DNA from: Undaria pinnatifida
Lineage: Eukaryota; Sar; Phaeophyceae; Laminariales; Alariaceae
Assembly (NCBI GenBank): GCA_012845835.1
Contig: JABAKD010000014.1
Coordinates: 434,001-498,000 of the forward strand
Reading direction: 5' to 3'
Length of the DNA stretch: 64,000 bases
Shown here: positions 1-13,800 of the stretch, piece after piece
Numbering within the stretch: position 1 is the first letter of the stretch
Layout: every line of letters begins with the position of its first letter
Position numbers and translations under genes: made by a program
Notes under the pieces: model-generated
The model's database searches: none
What the model was told of the DNA's origin: nothing
The model's input: the letters and a program-made list of their open reading frames with translations, nothing else

Positions 1-200
1 TGAAAACAGTGTTTTTTTGCACGTTTGTGGGGACATGTAGTTTGAAAACAGTGTTTTTTTGCACGCTTTGGGGGATATATTACTTGACAACAGTGTTTTT
101 TTGCACGCTTTGGGGGACATATTACTTGACAAAAGTGTTTTTTTACACGGTTTTGGGGACATGGTTGTTTGAAAACAGTGTTTTGGTTTTGTTTTTGCAG
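1..200. repeat. 43-bp minisatellite at window edge
   Basis: Four full units of about 42-43 bp plus a partial fifth. Each holds AACAGTGTTTTTTTGCACG followed by a GGGGGACATATTACTTGA-like segment. The array runs off the left edge of the window, so its true length is unknown. The apparent open frame through it is a product of the periodicity and is not a gene. Confidence 0.9.
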
Positions 201-1726
201 TTCTAAAAGGGCTAAGAGTTGGGCAATATTTTATTTACAATCGCCCAATTTCCAATTTTTCTACTGAAGCATTTTCTCTACTCTCATTCGAACTGAATTA
301 AGAGAGAGGTTGCGCTCTGAGATGGACAGTGCCTAGGGCGGGGCCACCCAATGCCGTTAACCTATCGTGGAGGCGAAGATACGAAAATAGTAGTGAAAAA
401 AGTCCGACCGAACACTCGCTCATTTTAACACCATTTGAGGGCCACGTCTACAGCAGTTGTGACCTAAATGACGGCGAGTGCGATGTTGTCTAGCGTCTAG
501 GAAGAGCGTTCCGCAATCCACGTATCGCCTTACTGCGCCAAGTGCCGTACACGTCCTTCCACTGCGGTTTTTTCAGACACTCCACGCACCCCAGCAGTCG
601 CGGGGACGATGCTGCTGTGTTCGTCGTTTGATTTTGACATATTTTTTTCCGCTGTGACGTCCCGAAGGGTTGTGTATAAGTATTGGGCAATATGGACCTT
701 AGGGACCGACCACTGCTATGCAGGGGTGCCTCTAGCTCTGTAATGGGCACTCAGACGAGGGTTGCTTGCATGTTACTTATCTGGTATCAGTTGCTGCTGT
801 CCCCCTCACACGTTCTGGCAGAATGGGGGGCGGAGCCGCTCGTTCAGGCAGGCGATAACGCCTGCCATTCGAAAGGAGACAACAGCTATGTGTAGATCAT
901 AACGCCCCAACGGGGTACTTGTAGAGGGGGTTTATTCCCTTTTGCAACACAGAGAAAACTGCCCACGCCAATTCCACGTAGTTTCGGCGCAAAAAAAGCA
1001 AGGATGCAGTAAAAAAGGGCGCGAAGACATTTTCTGTTGTAATTAAAAATCCACTGTCAAGTTGCTTGGGGTGAGACACGGCTCCTAGGCCGAACCATAA
1101 CACCACCCACATTTTTTTATGGAGACCATCTTCTTAAATATTTAGATAATTTTTTATCAAATTTTGGCTGTGGACAAAGGGTAACAAAAGTAAAACACTT
1201 TAGCACTATTGCGCCCACGTATTATGGGGACAGCCTACTTCGAACTAGTACCTGGTATATAATTTGGCCAAGGTTCGCGGTAGGGGTTTCATTTTATAAG
1301 AACAACGAAAAAAAGTAATGGGAGAAGTCTACGAGAGATGAATAATATTTTCAGGTTATGAGCCTCGACACGCGTCATCTTTCAAGGGTCTCTTTTTTTA
1401 TCGACTCAGAGCCGCACTTGCGCAGAGCCGCACTCGCGCGAGTGGCTAGACCTCTATGTGTTTTTCGGCTTCGCGATGTAACACCATCACATGATTGCTT
1501 GTTACACGTCACCAACGAACTGTCTTTCACTCAATTTTCTTAGTGAGGCCTTGTAGCGAGCCACACGTGCGAGCGACCTAACCCAGGCAGAGAACAGCGG
1601 GGGTTCCTCGTCTACCGTGCGAGCCTTCAGCAACTGGACATTCCTTGCAGTTATGCGAGACTCACATTATATTTCACCGACAAGTGCACAATTTCGCAAC
1701 GTATGCCCCCACCCCCCCCTCCCCAG
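201..1726. other. Non-coding block upstream of the first recognised channel exon
   Basis: No convincing coding exon was seen. The block is AT-rich with short homopolymers. Around 1390-1450 there are several short GCCGCACTCGCGCGAGTGGC-like palindromic segments resembling the palindrome of the tRNA-like repeat family found at 2400, 11600 and 33320. The last 30 bp before 1727 are a C-rich polypyrimidine tract ending in CAG, which fits an intron 3' end. The missing 5' exon or exons of the potassium channel gene may lie here unrecognised or before the window. Confidence 0.5.
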
Positions 1727-1818
1727 TGATCCAGTCCGAGCTTATGTGGCTAGACAAGGACGATCTGGAAACGATCGCCATAGGTTACACGACAGCGGTG
1801 GAGGTCATCACAGAAAAG
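1727..1818 (+). CDS. K+ channel, first visible exon (N-terminal cytoplasmic region)
   Basis: The acceptor is a C-rich tract ending CCCCAG. The exon has 2 nt completing an upstream codon plus 30 codons (ATC CAG TCC GAG...), reading IQSELMWLDKDDLETIAI then GYTTAVEVITEK. The donor is AAAAG|GTGATT, which is only a moderate site. It ends in phase 0, matching the next exon. If the upstream exon ended in A, the split codon would read ATG. I do not recognise the domain. Its place in the gene rests on phase, strand and exon-like composition, so this is the least certain exon. Confidence 0.5.
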
Positions 1819-4800
1819 GTGATTCGCCAAACTAACCCTGACCATTGCAGACTCATCCCATGGTAGGGCTTGCAGTTGTTGGATTGACTAATAATGTTAT
1901 TGTCCGGTTGAGCTCCTCAAGTGTGGAACTATCGGTTAGCGTGAAAATTTCACGAGCATTTTTCGTTTGAAGGCCAGCGCCGGTCGAGTTGTGCGAGCGA
2001 TTGCCTTCGAAGTCATGTGTCGGGTGAGATATTCATTCAGCTCCTCGTTATAGTAGCTCAGACACTTCTGCTGCACGCCTAGCGTAGGATGACTCTGCAC
2101 TACACGAGTGCGCCAACGCCACCTACCCGCTTTTGCTTGTGCACCCTTTTGAGACCTCAGAGGGAAAACTTGACTATACGAAAATTGACGATTACGGCAT
2201 TATAACATGGTGTCCGAGCGACAACAAGTAATTCAAAGACCCTCGTGCGGGACGGGCGGAGCATGATCCCGCTGGTACTGCTGCGCGCTCTCACGCTACT
2301 GGTGGAAGCTTGAAAATATCGCAATCTTGTTTTATTCAGTCGCTATACACGGGCCCGAAAACAGGCCAAGGGTGCGGTAAGGGATGTGCCCCCATTTTTA
2401 TCGCCGGGAGTTTGAGCCACTCCCACAGTCACTGTGTACTTCCCGGAAAACAAGGCGTTTTTTTTCTTGGCGCAGTGTAGCTCACCACGCCATTGCGGAT
2501 TCATTTTGCAAATTTAGAACACAACACGAAAGCCCCAGATCGCAGAGGAACGGGGGGGTCACTCACGCGAGTGACCCCGAGCGGCTGCAAGAAGAGGCCC
2601 CAAAAGCGACTCCCTTAACGTAATCTGTGTCAAAGGTTACCAGTCTACCTCAAAAAATGGCCCCACACTAATTCCACGTTGTTTGTCGCAAAAAAGCTTG
2701 GACGTCTTCCTAAAAGGTATAAAGGGGTTAAAAATGTTGAGAGTTTGAAGAAAAAATGAAATACGTGGTTGTCCGGAATTTTGCACGAAACTCAACACTT
2801 CGTGTTACATGATACTCGTACCGAAATTAGCGCAGGACACACCCTTCGTCACACAAGAATGCTATGTGGTGGCGTCGCACACTGCTGTACCATAACTCAC
2901 CTACGCACATGCCCTACCGTATGTACCATAACACGACCCCTCAATGGACTTGTCAGGCGGAAAGACAACACATATTGCTGGAAGAATGCCTCGCCCTCCC
3001 GGAAACCTACGACGGGTCTGACTATCGACAGTCTAAGGTAAGAACGACGCCCATTCTTAGATCAGGGCGCCATGGTAATTTGGCGAGGCAGTAACGAGCC
3101 AGCCGAATCTCGTTGACATGACGACGACAGTACCAGGGGGTTGGAGCACGGGCAGCATGCAGCGAGTAGGTCGTCGTGAAGCCGGAAGTATGATAGATAA
3201 AGAAAGTGGCTAAGTACGCATCCTAGTCCCGCGGACAAAAGTATTTTTTTATCTTCTTTTGCATCCCTGCGTTTTCTTGTTGCTTCTGCACGCATCTGTT
3301 TATCATGGTCGATCAACATCAAGGTATGTATGCCCCTACAAGTTGTCGGCGGACGAGAAAAACATTTTGATGACATTTTTCGCTCCTGCGGGGCTTCCAG
3401 AGAGGGAACACACCAAACATGAGGCCAATGCTTCCGCAGGAAGTGTACCCCATCTTCACTACCGTGTATTGGCCACTCGCGCTAGTGGCTCTAGTCCTCG
3501 ACGAAAAAATGGACTTAGAAGCACAATCCGTTGATTCAGCGCAAAAAGCAATCCCATGGCTGCAGCATATCGAAAAAACCGAGAGGCACACAACATGTGC
3601 CAGTGGCATTCAGCTACTCGTACGAGTGGCTCTGAGTCGCTGAAAACCGACGATCTAAATGCGACCACCCTACCGTAACGTTCCTTGATCGTATGTACGT
3701 GTGGGGATTATGGAGCTGGCTTCACGAGGCAGCCGAAGCTGCTTGGGGTAGGGTGTGTCTCCGAACCGCAACGTAAGGCGATACTTGTACTGCTGTGTCG
3801 GAATATTGCGCTTGCACAGATTTTCTGGATACGTTGAACGTTACTGATTTGGGAGGTTCTGCCGCCCCGCCGCAGTATCTCAGGTTGCGCCGCATTTCTG
3901 TCTGTAACGTATCTACCGAGTACATCCGCGAAACGCAACGTAAGGACCCGCACCACGTGCGCGTAACGTAGTGATACCTGCACCGTGTGGAAATATTGCG
4001 CTTGTTTGAACTGATTTTCTACATATACACGTTTGGAGCTGATTGGTTTAGGTTTCGCCGCAGTATCTCAGGTTGCGCCGCATTTCTGTGTGTGACGTGT
4101 ATATATACCGAATGTATGCCGCGAAAACAGATTTTGAGGTCGGACATCCTAGCTCCGTTTCCATGCAGATCGAGAAAGTCTCGACATAACTGCGGCACGC
4201 TCTGCTTCGACGCTTTGTTAAAAAAAAGTACTCACACGTGTTTTTTTCGCACGATACGTGGACTGCGCTGGGCGTTGATATGGCACCGCACCAGGCTCTG
4301 CTCAGCTCAGCTTAAAGTCCGAACTGCAACAGAATGACTCGTACATACCACATGCGCACAGCATGGTGATGCTTGTACTGCCGCGCCCTTTTCCCAATGG
4401 CTCAATGATATCGTATTAATAGTCGCCGTTTTTTTTCAGGGTTTTTCACGGGTCATGACCATGACCCGACCCGGCGATCATGTCAGGTGGTTATCAAAAG
4501 ATCGGGCGTCGGGTAGGGTCGAATCAGGAGGTGTTTCTAATATCACGGGATGGGTCGGGTCAGGAGGTGTTTCATCTCACGGTTCGGGTCGGGTCGGGTC
4601 GGGTCGGGTCGGGTCGGGTCGGGTCGGGTCGGGTCGGGTCGGGTCGGGTCGGGTCGGGTCGGGTCGGGTCGGGTCGGGTCGGGTCGGGTCGGGTCGGATC
4701 GGGTCGGGTCGGGTCGGGTCAGGTGAGGAGGTATAAATGTCCTCGGGTCGGGACGGGTTACGGGTTCCCCTGACTCGACCTGGCCCGTGGAAAGCCCTAT

Positions 4801-7800
4801 TTTGTTTTGGTCGCTATGCATGAGTCCCAACAAAGGTTAATGAGAAGCCAGGGCACATGCTCACTGCCGAGGTGCGCCTAACATCACGAGGAGCTCCACA
4901 TGCATACCCCCCCCCCAAAAAAACTTTTTTTGAGCAAACTGAAAAGGGTCGCCCGATGTACAAACTGTTAGTTATATAGCGCTATGCACGAGGCCACTAA
5001 GTCACTATAGCGCTATCCAAGCAACTGAGTTAAATCGACACACGACGCGTATGAAAAAACGTGGAAGTGTGGTTAGCTAAAGCTTCATTTTTCCCCATCC
5101 GCCGGAGGATAAAAAAAAAAGAAAAAAAAGAAAAAACGCTATCCACTAGACCACGTAGTCACGTGACTCAGTGGTCTAGTGGATAGCGATGTACAACTAT
5201 CAAAGATGGGGTTTTCGGGTTCGTTGAATCCCACCAACGTTTAGCCGATTCCGAGGCACCTCACCCCTCGCCACGAGACTAGTTTCTAGGAATACACTAT
5301 CGTGACTATTCATAATGTCTTCTAGCGCGCACGCTCGAAAAAGACAAAAATGAAGTCGGTGGGTTTCGAACCCACGACCCAATATCTGCTAGTTATATAG
5401 CGCTGTCCACTAGCCCACGTAGTCACGTGACTCAGTGTTCTTGTGGATAGCGCTGTACAACTAACACAAGCCCATGGCCTAGGTATACATAAAGAAACAG
5501 ATTAAAAACGAAAAGAACACGGTTTGCGACGATTTTAACAATAGGCTCAGGAGCCTCGTTATTCAGAAACAAAGTTATCCAAATGCGCTGCCACAATCGT
5601 AGCACGCGCGGTGTTACACTAGGATCCCTTACAGGCTGGCTCAAGGTTAAACGACGGAAAAACGTTTATTCCCCGGCGAATACCCACGCCGCTTTCTTCG
5701 ATTCAGCCCGTTAACTTTTGCACCCTTTTTCTATGTGCCGTTTGCGAAGACCTCGCCTGTCGTTTTTTGGTTGTTGTTGTTTCATTTGCCTGATTTTTCG
5801 TCTGGCTAAGATTTTTTGGAAAAATTTGGCCCACCTTAAACCAAACATTTGCGGCGAAAACAATAAACTGAAAATAAACACCCGGGGGCCAGGCCTCGGG
5901 ATAGGCATATAGAAGACGTGTGAAAAACATGAGGGTCTATATCTCAAAACGGCGTGGAAAATTGGAGTTTTTTTTGTCCGTAAAAATGAGTTAAATACGT
6001 TTTTTCCTTCAAATGACTTGGTTTTAGTGCAGGATCCAGTTTTTTCGTTTTATTACTCTTAATATGGGGCACACGCAGATCAGATCTCCGAGTTCTTCCG
6101 CGAAAAATTTCTACAGGCATGGCTCGGAGTGCCTCTAACAGGCATGGCTCGGAGTGCCTCCAACTGGTTCGTGAAAAGTGCGGCGCAAATTTGTTTGTTC
6201 ACCCCTGTTTGGAGAAAGCTTGAGTATTATTAAAAAAAAATTGAAGGCCTGTCATTGGTCGATACGAGTTTTGCTCCTAGAGACCGCCCGAAACCGTCAA
6301 AACAAAAGCTGGCCATGCCACCCTCTTCCACTTACGAGTTTTGCTCCTAGAGACCGCCCGAGGCCGCTATAACAAAATCAGGCCATGCCACCCTCTTCCA
6401 CTGCTCGGGGGTGTCAATATGACACCAAATATTCACCCTTTGACTAGATATTGCGATATTGCCAGCGGCATTCGCGGGGGAGGGAATTTCCACCGTTTAA
6501 CTTGCACCAACCTATGGCTTCCCTGGGTTTTGCTCTTCTGATTGTAGCTGTTTTGTTTCAGCGGGCGGCGTTACAGTGTGTGCACCACATGTGTTTTAAA
6601 GGGAAACGAAATCGAGTTTTAAAAAAAGCTTTGCTGGGGCTCGATTCTCAGGTCCTTGTGAATTGGGCACACGTGCCCGCCGAGAACATATCGGAGCTGG
6701 TGGGAGGCGGGCTGATGAGCATCATTCTGGAGGCTGGCCGGCCAGACGACGCCGACGACAGTGCGCCGTTGATTAGGACTCTCCGTCCCATCAACGCCCA
6801 GGTAAGGTGCACTCCACCACCGAACAGGGAGCCAACAGAAACACTACGTGACCCTGGCTGGATTTCTCGTTGGGGAGAGGGTAGTTCTACAGTAAGTTCA
6901 ATATAGCGGCTCTAGAAATCCAGTTGGAGACCACAGGCTACGGTAGAGAGATGCGCCATTTTTTTTTTGTTCTCTTTCTAGGAAACCTTAGCCTGACTTT
7001 CTGTTTAGCCCGTTTTCTCAGTACAAGGTCTGAACTCGTACTAATATGTTATAGTTTGAAGGTAAATATGCGTCGAAAGTTCTGCAAAATAAAGAAACGA
7101 TAGCTGCGTCTTTCCCTCCCATCTCCCCCTTGATATAAGTATATACTTCGTATGTAATAGCTGCCCTCGGTTGGTACCGACGCTGTATAACATTATATGT
7201 TATGTGGGGTTGGCGGTGGTTGGCAACGACGCTGTAAATCATGCCAGTCACTTGCGTGAGCTAGACAACCACGGTACCGTTTTTTTTGTTTGTTTTCTTT
7301 TGGCGATCACCATCATGGTTATCGAGTTAGGTCATATTGTGCGGGTTGGAAAATCCTCACTCCGCACAAGCGGAAAGATCGCATCACGTAGTGTGAATAT
7401 GGTAAGGCACCCACGAGGCAGTTACATAGCAATACCCACTCATTGCTGTCTCTGGAGTGGTCACACAAGAAAACAAAGCATAAGTCATTGGCGCTGTCAT
7501 CCATAAGCCAGAAAAAAGGCACAAGGTGCCGAAGTCCGTCTTACGAGCGGTTCTTCGATGGATGCAGTTCACCCTTCATGCGACTCGCCGAACACCTCAC
7601 AGCGCTTCGCGCTTGGTGCAAGCAATGTCTGCCTGGTTGGAGAAAACCCGACGTGCTCCGTCCCGGCATAGTAGGGATGCGAGGGTCTATGGTCATGCGA
7701 CCACGGCCATGCACAAACTGAGTACCCCCCCCCTCCCGCGCTGCCCTCACACGCGGAATTACTGGGATGGGGGAGAAGGGACACCACGCGTCGGCCTTTC

Positions 7801-10800
7801 CAATCCTGTTTATTTAGTGATCGGTAGTTGTTTGGTTTGCCGTTTTAGCACACGTTAGTTATTGGCTAGCAAACAAGCGTGATCGTATCGTCATGCTGAA
7901 AGCGCCTTGCAGCGTGGGTAGTCGCTTTTCGATGTGCGAGTCGATGAGGGAAGAAAGAGCTGAAGCATTCTCGCGGTCGAAGTGAAGGCACGTACCGTAG
8001 TGGGCAGGGGGGAGAAGGTCAACTATGTGACCCTGGATCTGAGTTACTACTGGGTCTAGCGAGGGAGAAAGGGAAAGGCAAGAGCACGAAGAAAATACAT
8101 GGGACCAGCAAAAAAATAAAAAAATATATATATACCTGGTACATTTATCGTCGTTGGTTGTACTGTCGTCGTTTTTGCCGTCCTTGTTAGCATTCAAAAG
8201 TGCGCCGCATGATAATAAATATCGATGGCTCATGAAAATGCTCAGCAAAGCAGAAGAAACGGAAGCGAAACCGTGAAAAAGGCGGGCATATTGTTCTTGT
8301 GGTATCGGTTTCGCACAAACGTGATACAGCGAATGATGAAACGACAAAGAGCGATGACGTTGCTTCTTCCCCCCGTTCCCTCGCCAACCCGCCTCCGAAA
8401 GTGCAGGGAGGGGGCGGGAGGAGGGACACCACGCATCAATCACCGTTCCCAGTCCCCCAGCTAGACTCCAAGAGGCCCGTTGCTCCCCATACCTCTATCC
8501 GTGGTTTTCTTCCTCAAGCAAGGAATGTATACGAGTGATTGAATTTAGAGATCATGCTGCATGCCGTTGTACGATTAACACATAACAGGTGGTAATAACG
8601 GAGACCGAGGCTGACTGATTTTACAGTAGCTCCCGTCTAGAAACCAGCGATATTCTTTAAAGAACGTTTAATGGCAGCTCGACACGAGGAAGGAGTTTCC
8701 GATGAAAAAGTATGTGATTCGTGTATTTTCTTGTCTGCAATGGAAGGACTGTCCAACCATGACGTCGGAGTGGCAAGGACCGCCGCATTGAAGGGGATAC
8801 GGCGACTTCGTTAAAAATATTTTGCAGGGGGCTACCGTAGAAAGACACGGCTACGGCAAAGGGGGGTACCCTCACTTCCAATACCGAGTTTGAGCCACTC
8901 GCACGAGCGACTCTGTACCTCACTTGGACAAAACAGTTCGGTTTCGGCGATTTGTGTTGGCGCACCGTAGCTTACCATGCCGTTGCGGTTTCACATCGCA
9001 AAATGAAAAAAAAAAAAAAAGCACGAGAGCCTAAAGACCGCAAAAGAAACGGGGGGATCAACGGTAAAAGGGACCCTCTTGCCGTAGTCCTTGTCCAACC
9101 ATCGGTAACGATTACGTTGTTTCCCGCCCCCCCTTCCCTCTCTAGTGCTCCGTCTGGAAAGAAAATGCGCGGTCAATATGTCTAACGACTAAGGCAAGCA
9201 TCACATGAGCATCCACCGCGCCCCCTCGTACTGCCACTCGAAGGGGATGCACCGGTTAATCGTGAAACGACTAAGGCAAGCAAAAAGGAGTCCCCCCCCC
9301 CGCCCCCCCTCGCCCCCCTCGACCAACCCGCCTCCGCAATTACAGGGGATGGACAAGGGACACCACGCATCACCCTTTCCAGTCCCCCCATTAGGCTCCA
9401 AGGTGCCCCTATCCCCCGTGGGGGGGGACGGGGGAGAGGCGGGAGGCATTATCGTGGGGCAGTACTGGGGGGACGAGGGGGCGGAAGATAACGCTCAGCT
9501 GGTCGGGGGGGGGGGGGCGAGGAAGATAGGCAGCAGGGATACGAGAAGGTGGAAGAGACAGTCTTCTGCTACGGAGAGGGGGGCGAAAGCGGAGGAGGAA
9601 GAGCAGGAGCGGAAGGAGAGGACGCCTCCCCACATGGTACGAAACCCCTGTACGAAAAACAGTACGCACTGAATTTTTTGAGGTTGCGTTTACCACCTGA
9701 CAAGGTACAGCGCGAGCGGCAAATGGCTAAGAGTAACGGATCAGCAGAACGTGAAAAACACTATTCCACAGTTATTGGTGTATGTGATGGGGTTGGGGGC
9801 GAACGCGGAGGAAGAAGAGCAGGAGCGGAAAGAGAGAACGCCCCCTTGGATTAGTACGAACTCGCACAACACATACTGAATATTGCTGTATGGTGCAGGT
9901 GAAAATAGATGTGCAGCCACTACCTGGGATGTAGTATATACTGGTTATTGTTGCATGGTAAGGAGGGATTGGGGCAGTCTTCTGCTACGGAGAGGGGAGG
10001 CGAGAGCGGAGGAGGAAGAACAGAAGGGGGAAAAGATAACGCCCCAAGCATGGTTCGAACTCCCCCGCGGTATAACCATGTGTGCCGATCATTGTTAGTG
10101 TGTTTACCTTGCCGACAACGTGCGGCGTGGGGCGTCCATAAAAATAAAGGGGCGGGGGGGACGATTCAATAGAAAATGAAGACCCCTCCGACAATGGTGG
10201 CGTTTTTTTTTTCACAAAACGTATTTTCAGAATAAAACGTATTTTCTGAATCACAGGGCGTGCTCCTTAAACCTGGCATCGCCCCAGAGTTTTCAGTTGT
10301 TTTGCATAGGTTAAATGTTTTGTAAACGCACCTAGGCCACCGGGCTTTCGTTCGTCGGGCTTCACGCTCGTTTCTTTTTGTTTATATCGAAATCAGTTTT
10401 GGAAGGACAAATAGAGCTCTTCAAGTGACACGCTCCTTTTCTTTTTTAATCAAAATCAGCTTTTGGAAGGGTAAATAGAGCTGTTCAAGGAGCTCTTCAA
10501 GTGGCACGCTGCTTTTTTTCTTTCCTAATCAAAGTCAGCTTTTGGAAGGGTAAATAGAGCTCTTCAAGTGACACGCTCCTTTTTTTTTTCTTCAAAGCAA
10601 AATCAGTTTTTGGAAGGGCAAATACAGCTCTTCAAGTGACGCGCTCCTTTTTTTTTCGTGTAATTCCGCGCTAGGGGTGCAGCAGATTCTGAGAAATTTC
10701 TGAGCTCCTAAAAAATGAGGAGCGCAGCATCTCACCCCGAAGCGTGGCTCCGAAGACATTCGTTCGCGGGAACAGACCAACAGATACATGCCCTATCGTG

Positions 10801-13800
10801 GTCTTAAAAGGCAATACACTCGTAAAATGGTCATAGCAACATATAGTTCTACACTTGAGTAGGTGAGACCGGTCAAAAACGTTTGAGAGACGCCTGCCCA
10901 AAAAATGTGCAACCCCTGGTGCAAGCAATGCCTGCCTGATTGGTGAAAACCCGACGTGCTCCGTCCCGGCATTGTGGAGATGCGAGGGCCTATGGTCATA
11001 CGACCACGGCCATGCACAAACTGAGTACACCCCCCCTCCCTTTTTTTTCTCTCTTTTTTTTTTCCACGCTTACTTCTACTTTCCAGCTTCTGGACAAGCC
11101 GTGGTCACAGGTGTCGTCCCTTCTCCCCCCCGGTTCTTGCTTTCAATTTTTATCGCGCATAGGGTTCAGCAATCCCACTGCTCGTCGATTTTTCATCGAG
11201 TGTTGCTAACTCACGCTCTCGCGTTTCCCGCAAATCCATTCGTGCACGAGAAAAAAAGTCCCCACGAATTTGTTCGAGCATGCTCTCGGGGGGATTCGAA
11301 CTCACGAAACTGACCTATACCAGGCTCGAGGATAACCTGATACGCCACCGGGGCGACCGGATAACTCCCTACCGTGGGATGCCTAGCCCTTCAAGTGATG
11401 AGCCCCCCCCCAAAAAAAGAAGTGCCCTTGTACGTTAGGATGGGTCGGATACTCGGTACTTCCTCAGCCCAGAAGCGCCGTTAGCGAGAGAGAGAGAGAG
11501 AAAAAAAAAAATAGCCAGCGTACGGTAGGGCGGAGGGGGTACCGAACACCCGACCCCCTTTTTTCTCAACCCCGGGGTTTGCTTGAGCCACGCGGACGTA
11601 GTGGCGTGTTTACCTCACTGACTTTAGGAATATTTTCCGATCGAGGGTTTGCTTTGGCGCAAGCGTAGCTAGCCATTCCGCTGCGGACTCACATGGCAAA
11701 GATAAAAAAAAAATAGCACGGAAGCTTGAGACCGCGAGAGGAACGGGGAGATCGCTCGCGCGAGTGGCCCCGAGCCACCGCCAAACAAAGGTCCCTAAAA
11801 ATGAGACCCTCTACCATGGTCTGGGTCCAAGAGTGGGCTCAAGAATGCACTCCCTATCCCCCTATTAATGACATCGTGTGACCGTTTTTCCCATGCCCAC
11901 GCGTTTTGCGCCGCGGGGTTTCCACAGGAGGAGGCACTCGAGACCGCGGAGAGCGTGGCAAGTCGATGGGTGGTTATCCCGAGCGCTGGCTGGAAGCAGA
12001 AGTGGGACACGTGAGTGCCTACGGACTGCTGCTGCGTTGTCCTCGTTTGCATTTTTGCGTGATGACAGTAATGTTTTCTCGTCCCTCCAGAAACCGAAAA
12101 CGCCTCTCTACACTACGGTCGAGTGATTTGTCCCCCCCAAAAAACGGGTTTCCGGTTTTGAAGGCTTGGTGAAGGCGCAGAAGAATACAACAGGTGAAAA
12201 TTTGGTGCGTAAGGGAAGTAGGCGTGCGTACGTTAGGCTTTTGCGTTGTTTAGTTTATCTGGTGTTCTTCCTCTTGTTGGGGGTGTTTGTGGGCGATCGA
12301 TGTTGAAGCTCGTGCCGCACATTGCCAGACGGCAACTTAAACACCCCCCCCCCCCTTCCACCCTTCATGCGACTCGCCGAACACCTCTCGGTGCTTCGCG
12401 CTTGGTGCGAGCTAGTGTCTGCCTGGCTGGAGTAAACCCGACGTGCTCCGTCCCGGCATAGTAGGGGTGCGACGGTTTATGGTCATACGACTACGGCCAT
12501 TCACAAACTGAGTACACCCCCTCCCCCCCTCCCCTCTTCCCATCTCCCTGGTACGCCGTGTCAACAGCTTGAGCGTTACGCTGATGACGCTGAGCGTCAT
12601 TCCCATCCGTCCTTCTTACTGACTTCTTCCCCCCACGCTGATGACACTGAACGCCTCTCCCTCCCCCCCTTCTCACTGACTGCTACCCCCCCCACCCGAC
12701 CTCTCCCCCTCCCACCCTTCCACCACCTTATCACCCCCCCTGATAAACGCTGCGTAAGAAAAGGTTGGGTGTCATGCTGGTCATTCTGAGCGCCCCACTC
12801 CCTCACCCTCTGGCCCTCCTTCATACGCCATCCCCGTGATCCGCTGGGTCGAAAAGCTTGGGTGGTATGCTGATCACGTCGAGCGCAATCTCGGCACCTA
12901 CCCTTACTTTTTCTTTGGACACCGCATTCCGCTTTAGAACCTTCTGCACGAATGCGACTACGGCCATGCATGACATAAATACACCCCCCTCCAATTCCCG
13001 CCCCCCCCCCCCCTTCACCCGCCCCTCCCCTTCCTCTGATAAAAAAAGTCCTCATCAAAAATCTTGAGGTGTTATGCTGATAGCACTTATCATCTCCCAC
13101 CCCCCTCCCCGATCCCGCTCCCCCTCCCCCCCTTCCCTCCCTCCCGGTTACGCAGTTTGGGCATAATGTTGATCACTGTGAGTGTAATCACGGTACCCTT
13201 CCGTATTGGGTTCGACGCCATGTCGGAAGGGGGGTGGCTGGTGGTGGAGTGGGTCATAGACCTTACCTTCGCCTTGGACATCGTGTTCAACTTCAGGATG
13301 GCCTACATGAACTCGCACGTGTTGGTCACCTCCCCTACTCTCATGGCGGCGCACTACCTTAAGGGCTGGTTTACGCTGGACCTGTTGTCCACCGTGCCTT
13401 TTGATAGGTAAGAGGAACTGATTATTCAGGGATTAAACTTATACAAGTTGTTTACACCCTGTTTGAGGGGGGGGGGGGGGGGGGTTGTGTTAGTACACGC
13501 AAAGAGCACAACCGCAAATGGCTACGTAGAACTGGTATCTGTAAAACCACCTTAACCCGTTCAGAGAGACCAAAACTCCTTTCCCACACTAATTCCAAGT
13601 AAAAATTAAAAAAAGGGTTTCCGGTTGTAGAGGGGATAGGGGTTGGTTTTACGCTGGACCTGTTGTTCACCGCAGACGGGAGCTACTGCAGGGGGGTCAC
13701 TTTTGGACCCTTTACTTGCAGTTGCGTGTGACCCCGCCCGTTCCCTAACCTTCGTGCTGTTCGACGGTACTTTTTGCGAGATGAGTCCGCGCTAGAACGG

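Larger units (their letters stand above)
1819..6561 (+). other. Intron (4.7 kb) carrying several repeats
   Basis: Holds a reverse-oriented copy of a 250-bp dispersed repeat (about 1880-2080), a tRNA-like SINE (2400-2625, minus), a 190-bp tandem duplication (3797-4110), a GGGTC pentanucleotide array (4584-4726), a tRNA-like palindromic repeat (5088-5480), two 25-bp copies around CAGGCATGGCTCGGAGTGCC (6115-6162) and two 70-bp copies (6263-6402). I see no coding exon in 2640-3700: the open frames there are overlapping on both strands and have no domain or splice context. Confidence 0.6.
6802..11927 (+). other. Intron (5.1 kb) full of repeats
   Basis: Contains C-tailed repeats (7576-7735, 9165-9312, 10905-11040), a GTTTCATGGCTGCTCGACAC-type repeat (8645-8845), a family B SINE (8875-9090), a G-rich 210-bp tandem array (9550-10050), an 80-bp array (10380-10660), a copy of the 250-bp dispersed repeat (10670-10890), a family A SINE (11041-11362) and another family B SINE (11583-11800). 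A 194-codon minus-strand frame at 7859-8443 overlaps repeats and has no recognisable domain, so I treat it as chance. Nothing else was seen in 6900-7570. Confidence 0.6.

Noticed and set aside
4584-4726. Telomere-like repeat
   Set aside because: GGGTC is not the TTAGGG-type unit expected for algae or stramenopiles, the array is short and internal, and a related array is inverted at 58316.
7859-8443. 194-codon minus-strand frame
   Set aside because: Overlaps repeats, low-complexity Cys/Ser/Phe-rich composition, no domain and no splice context.
11280-11362. Possible tRNA genes (also at 5350, 20190, 38400, 52005 and 62941)
   Set aside because: Good A and B boxes, but acceptor stems do not pair well, and each is part of a longer dispersed repeat with a conserved body; they fit SINEs better.
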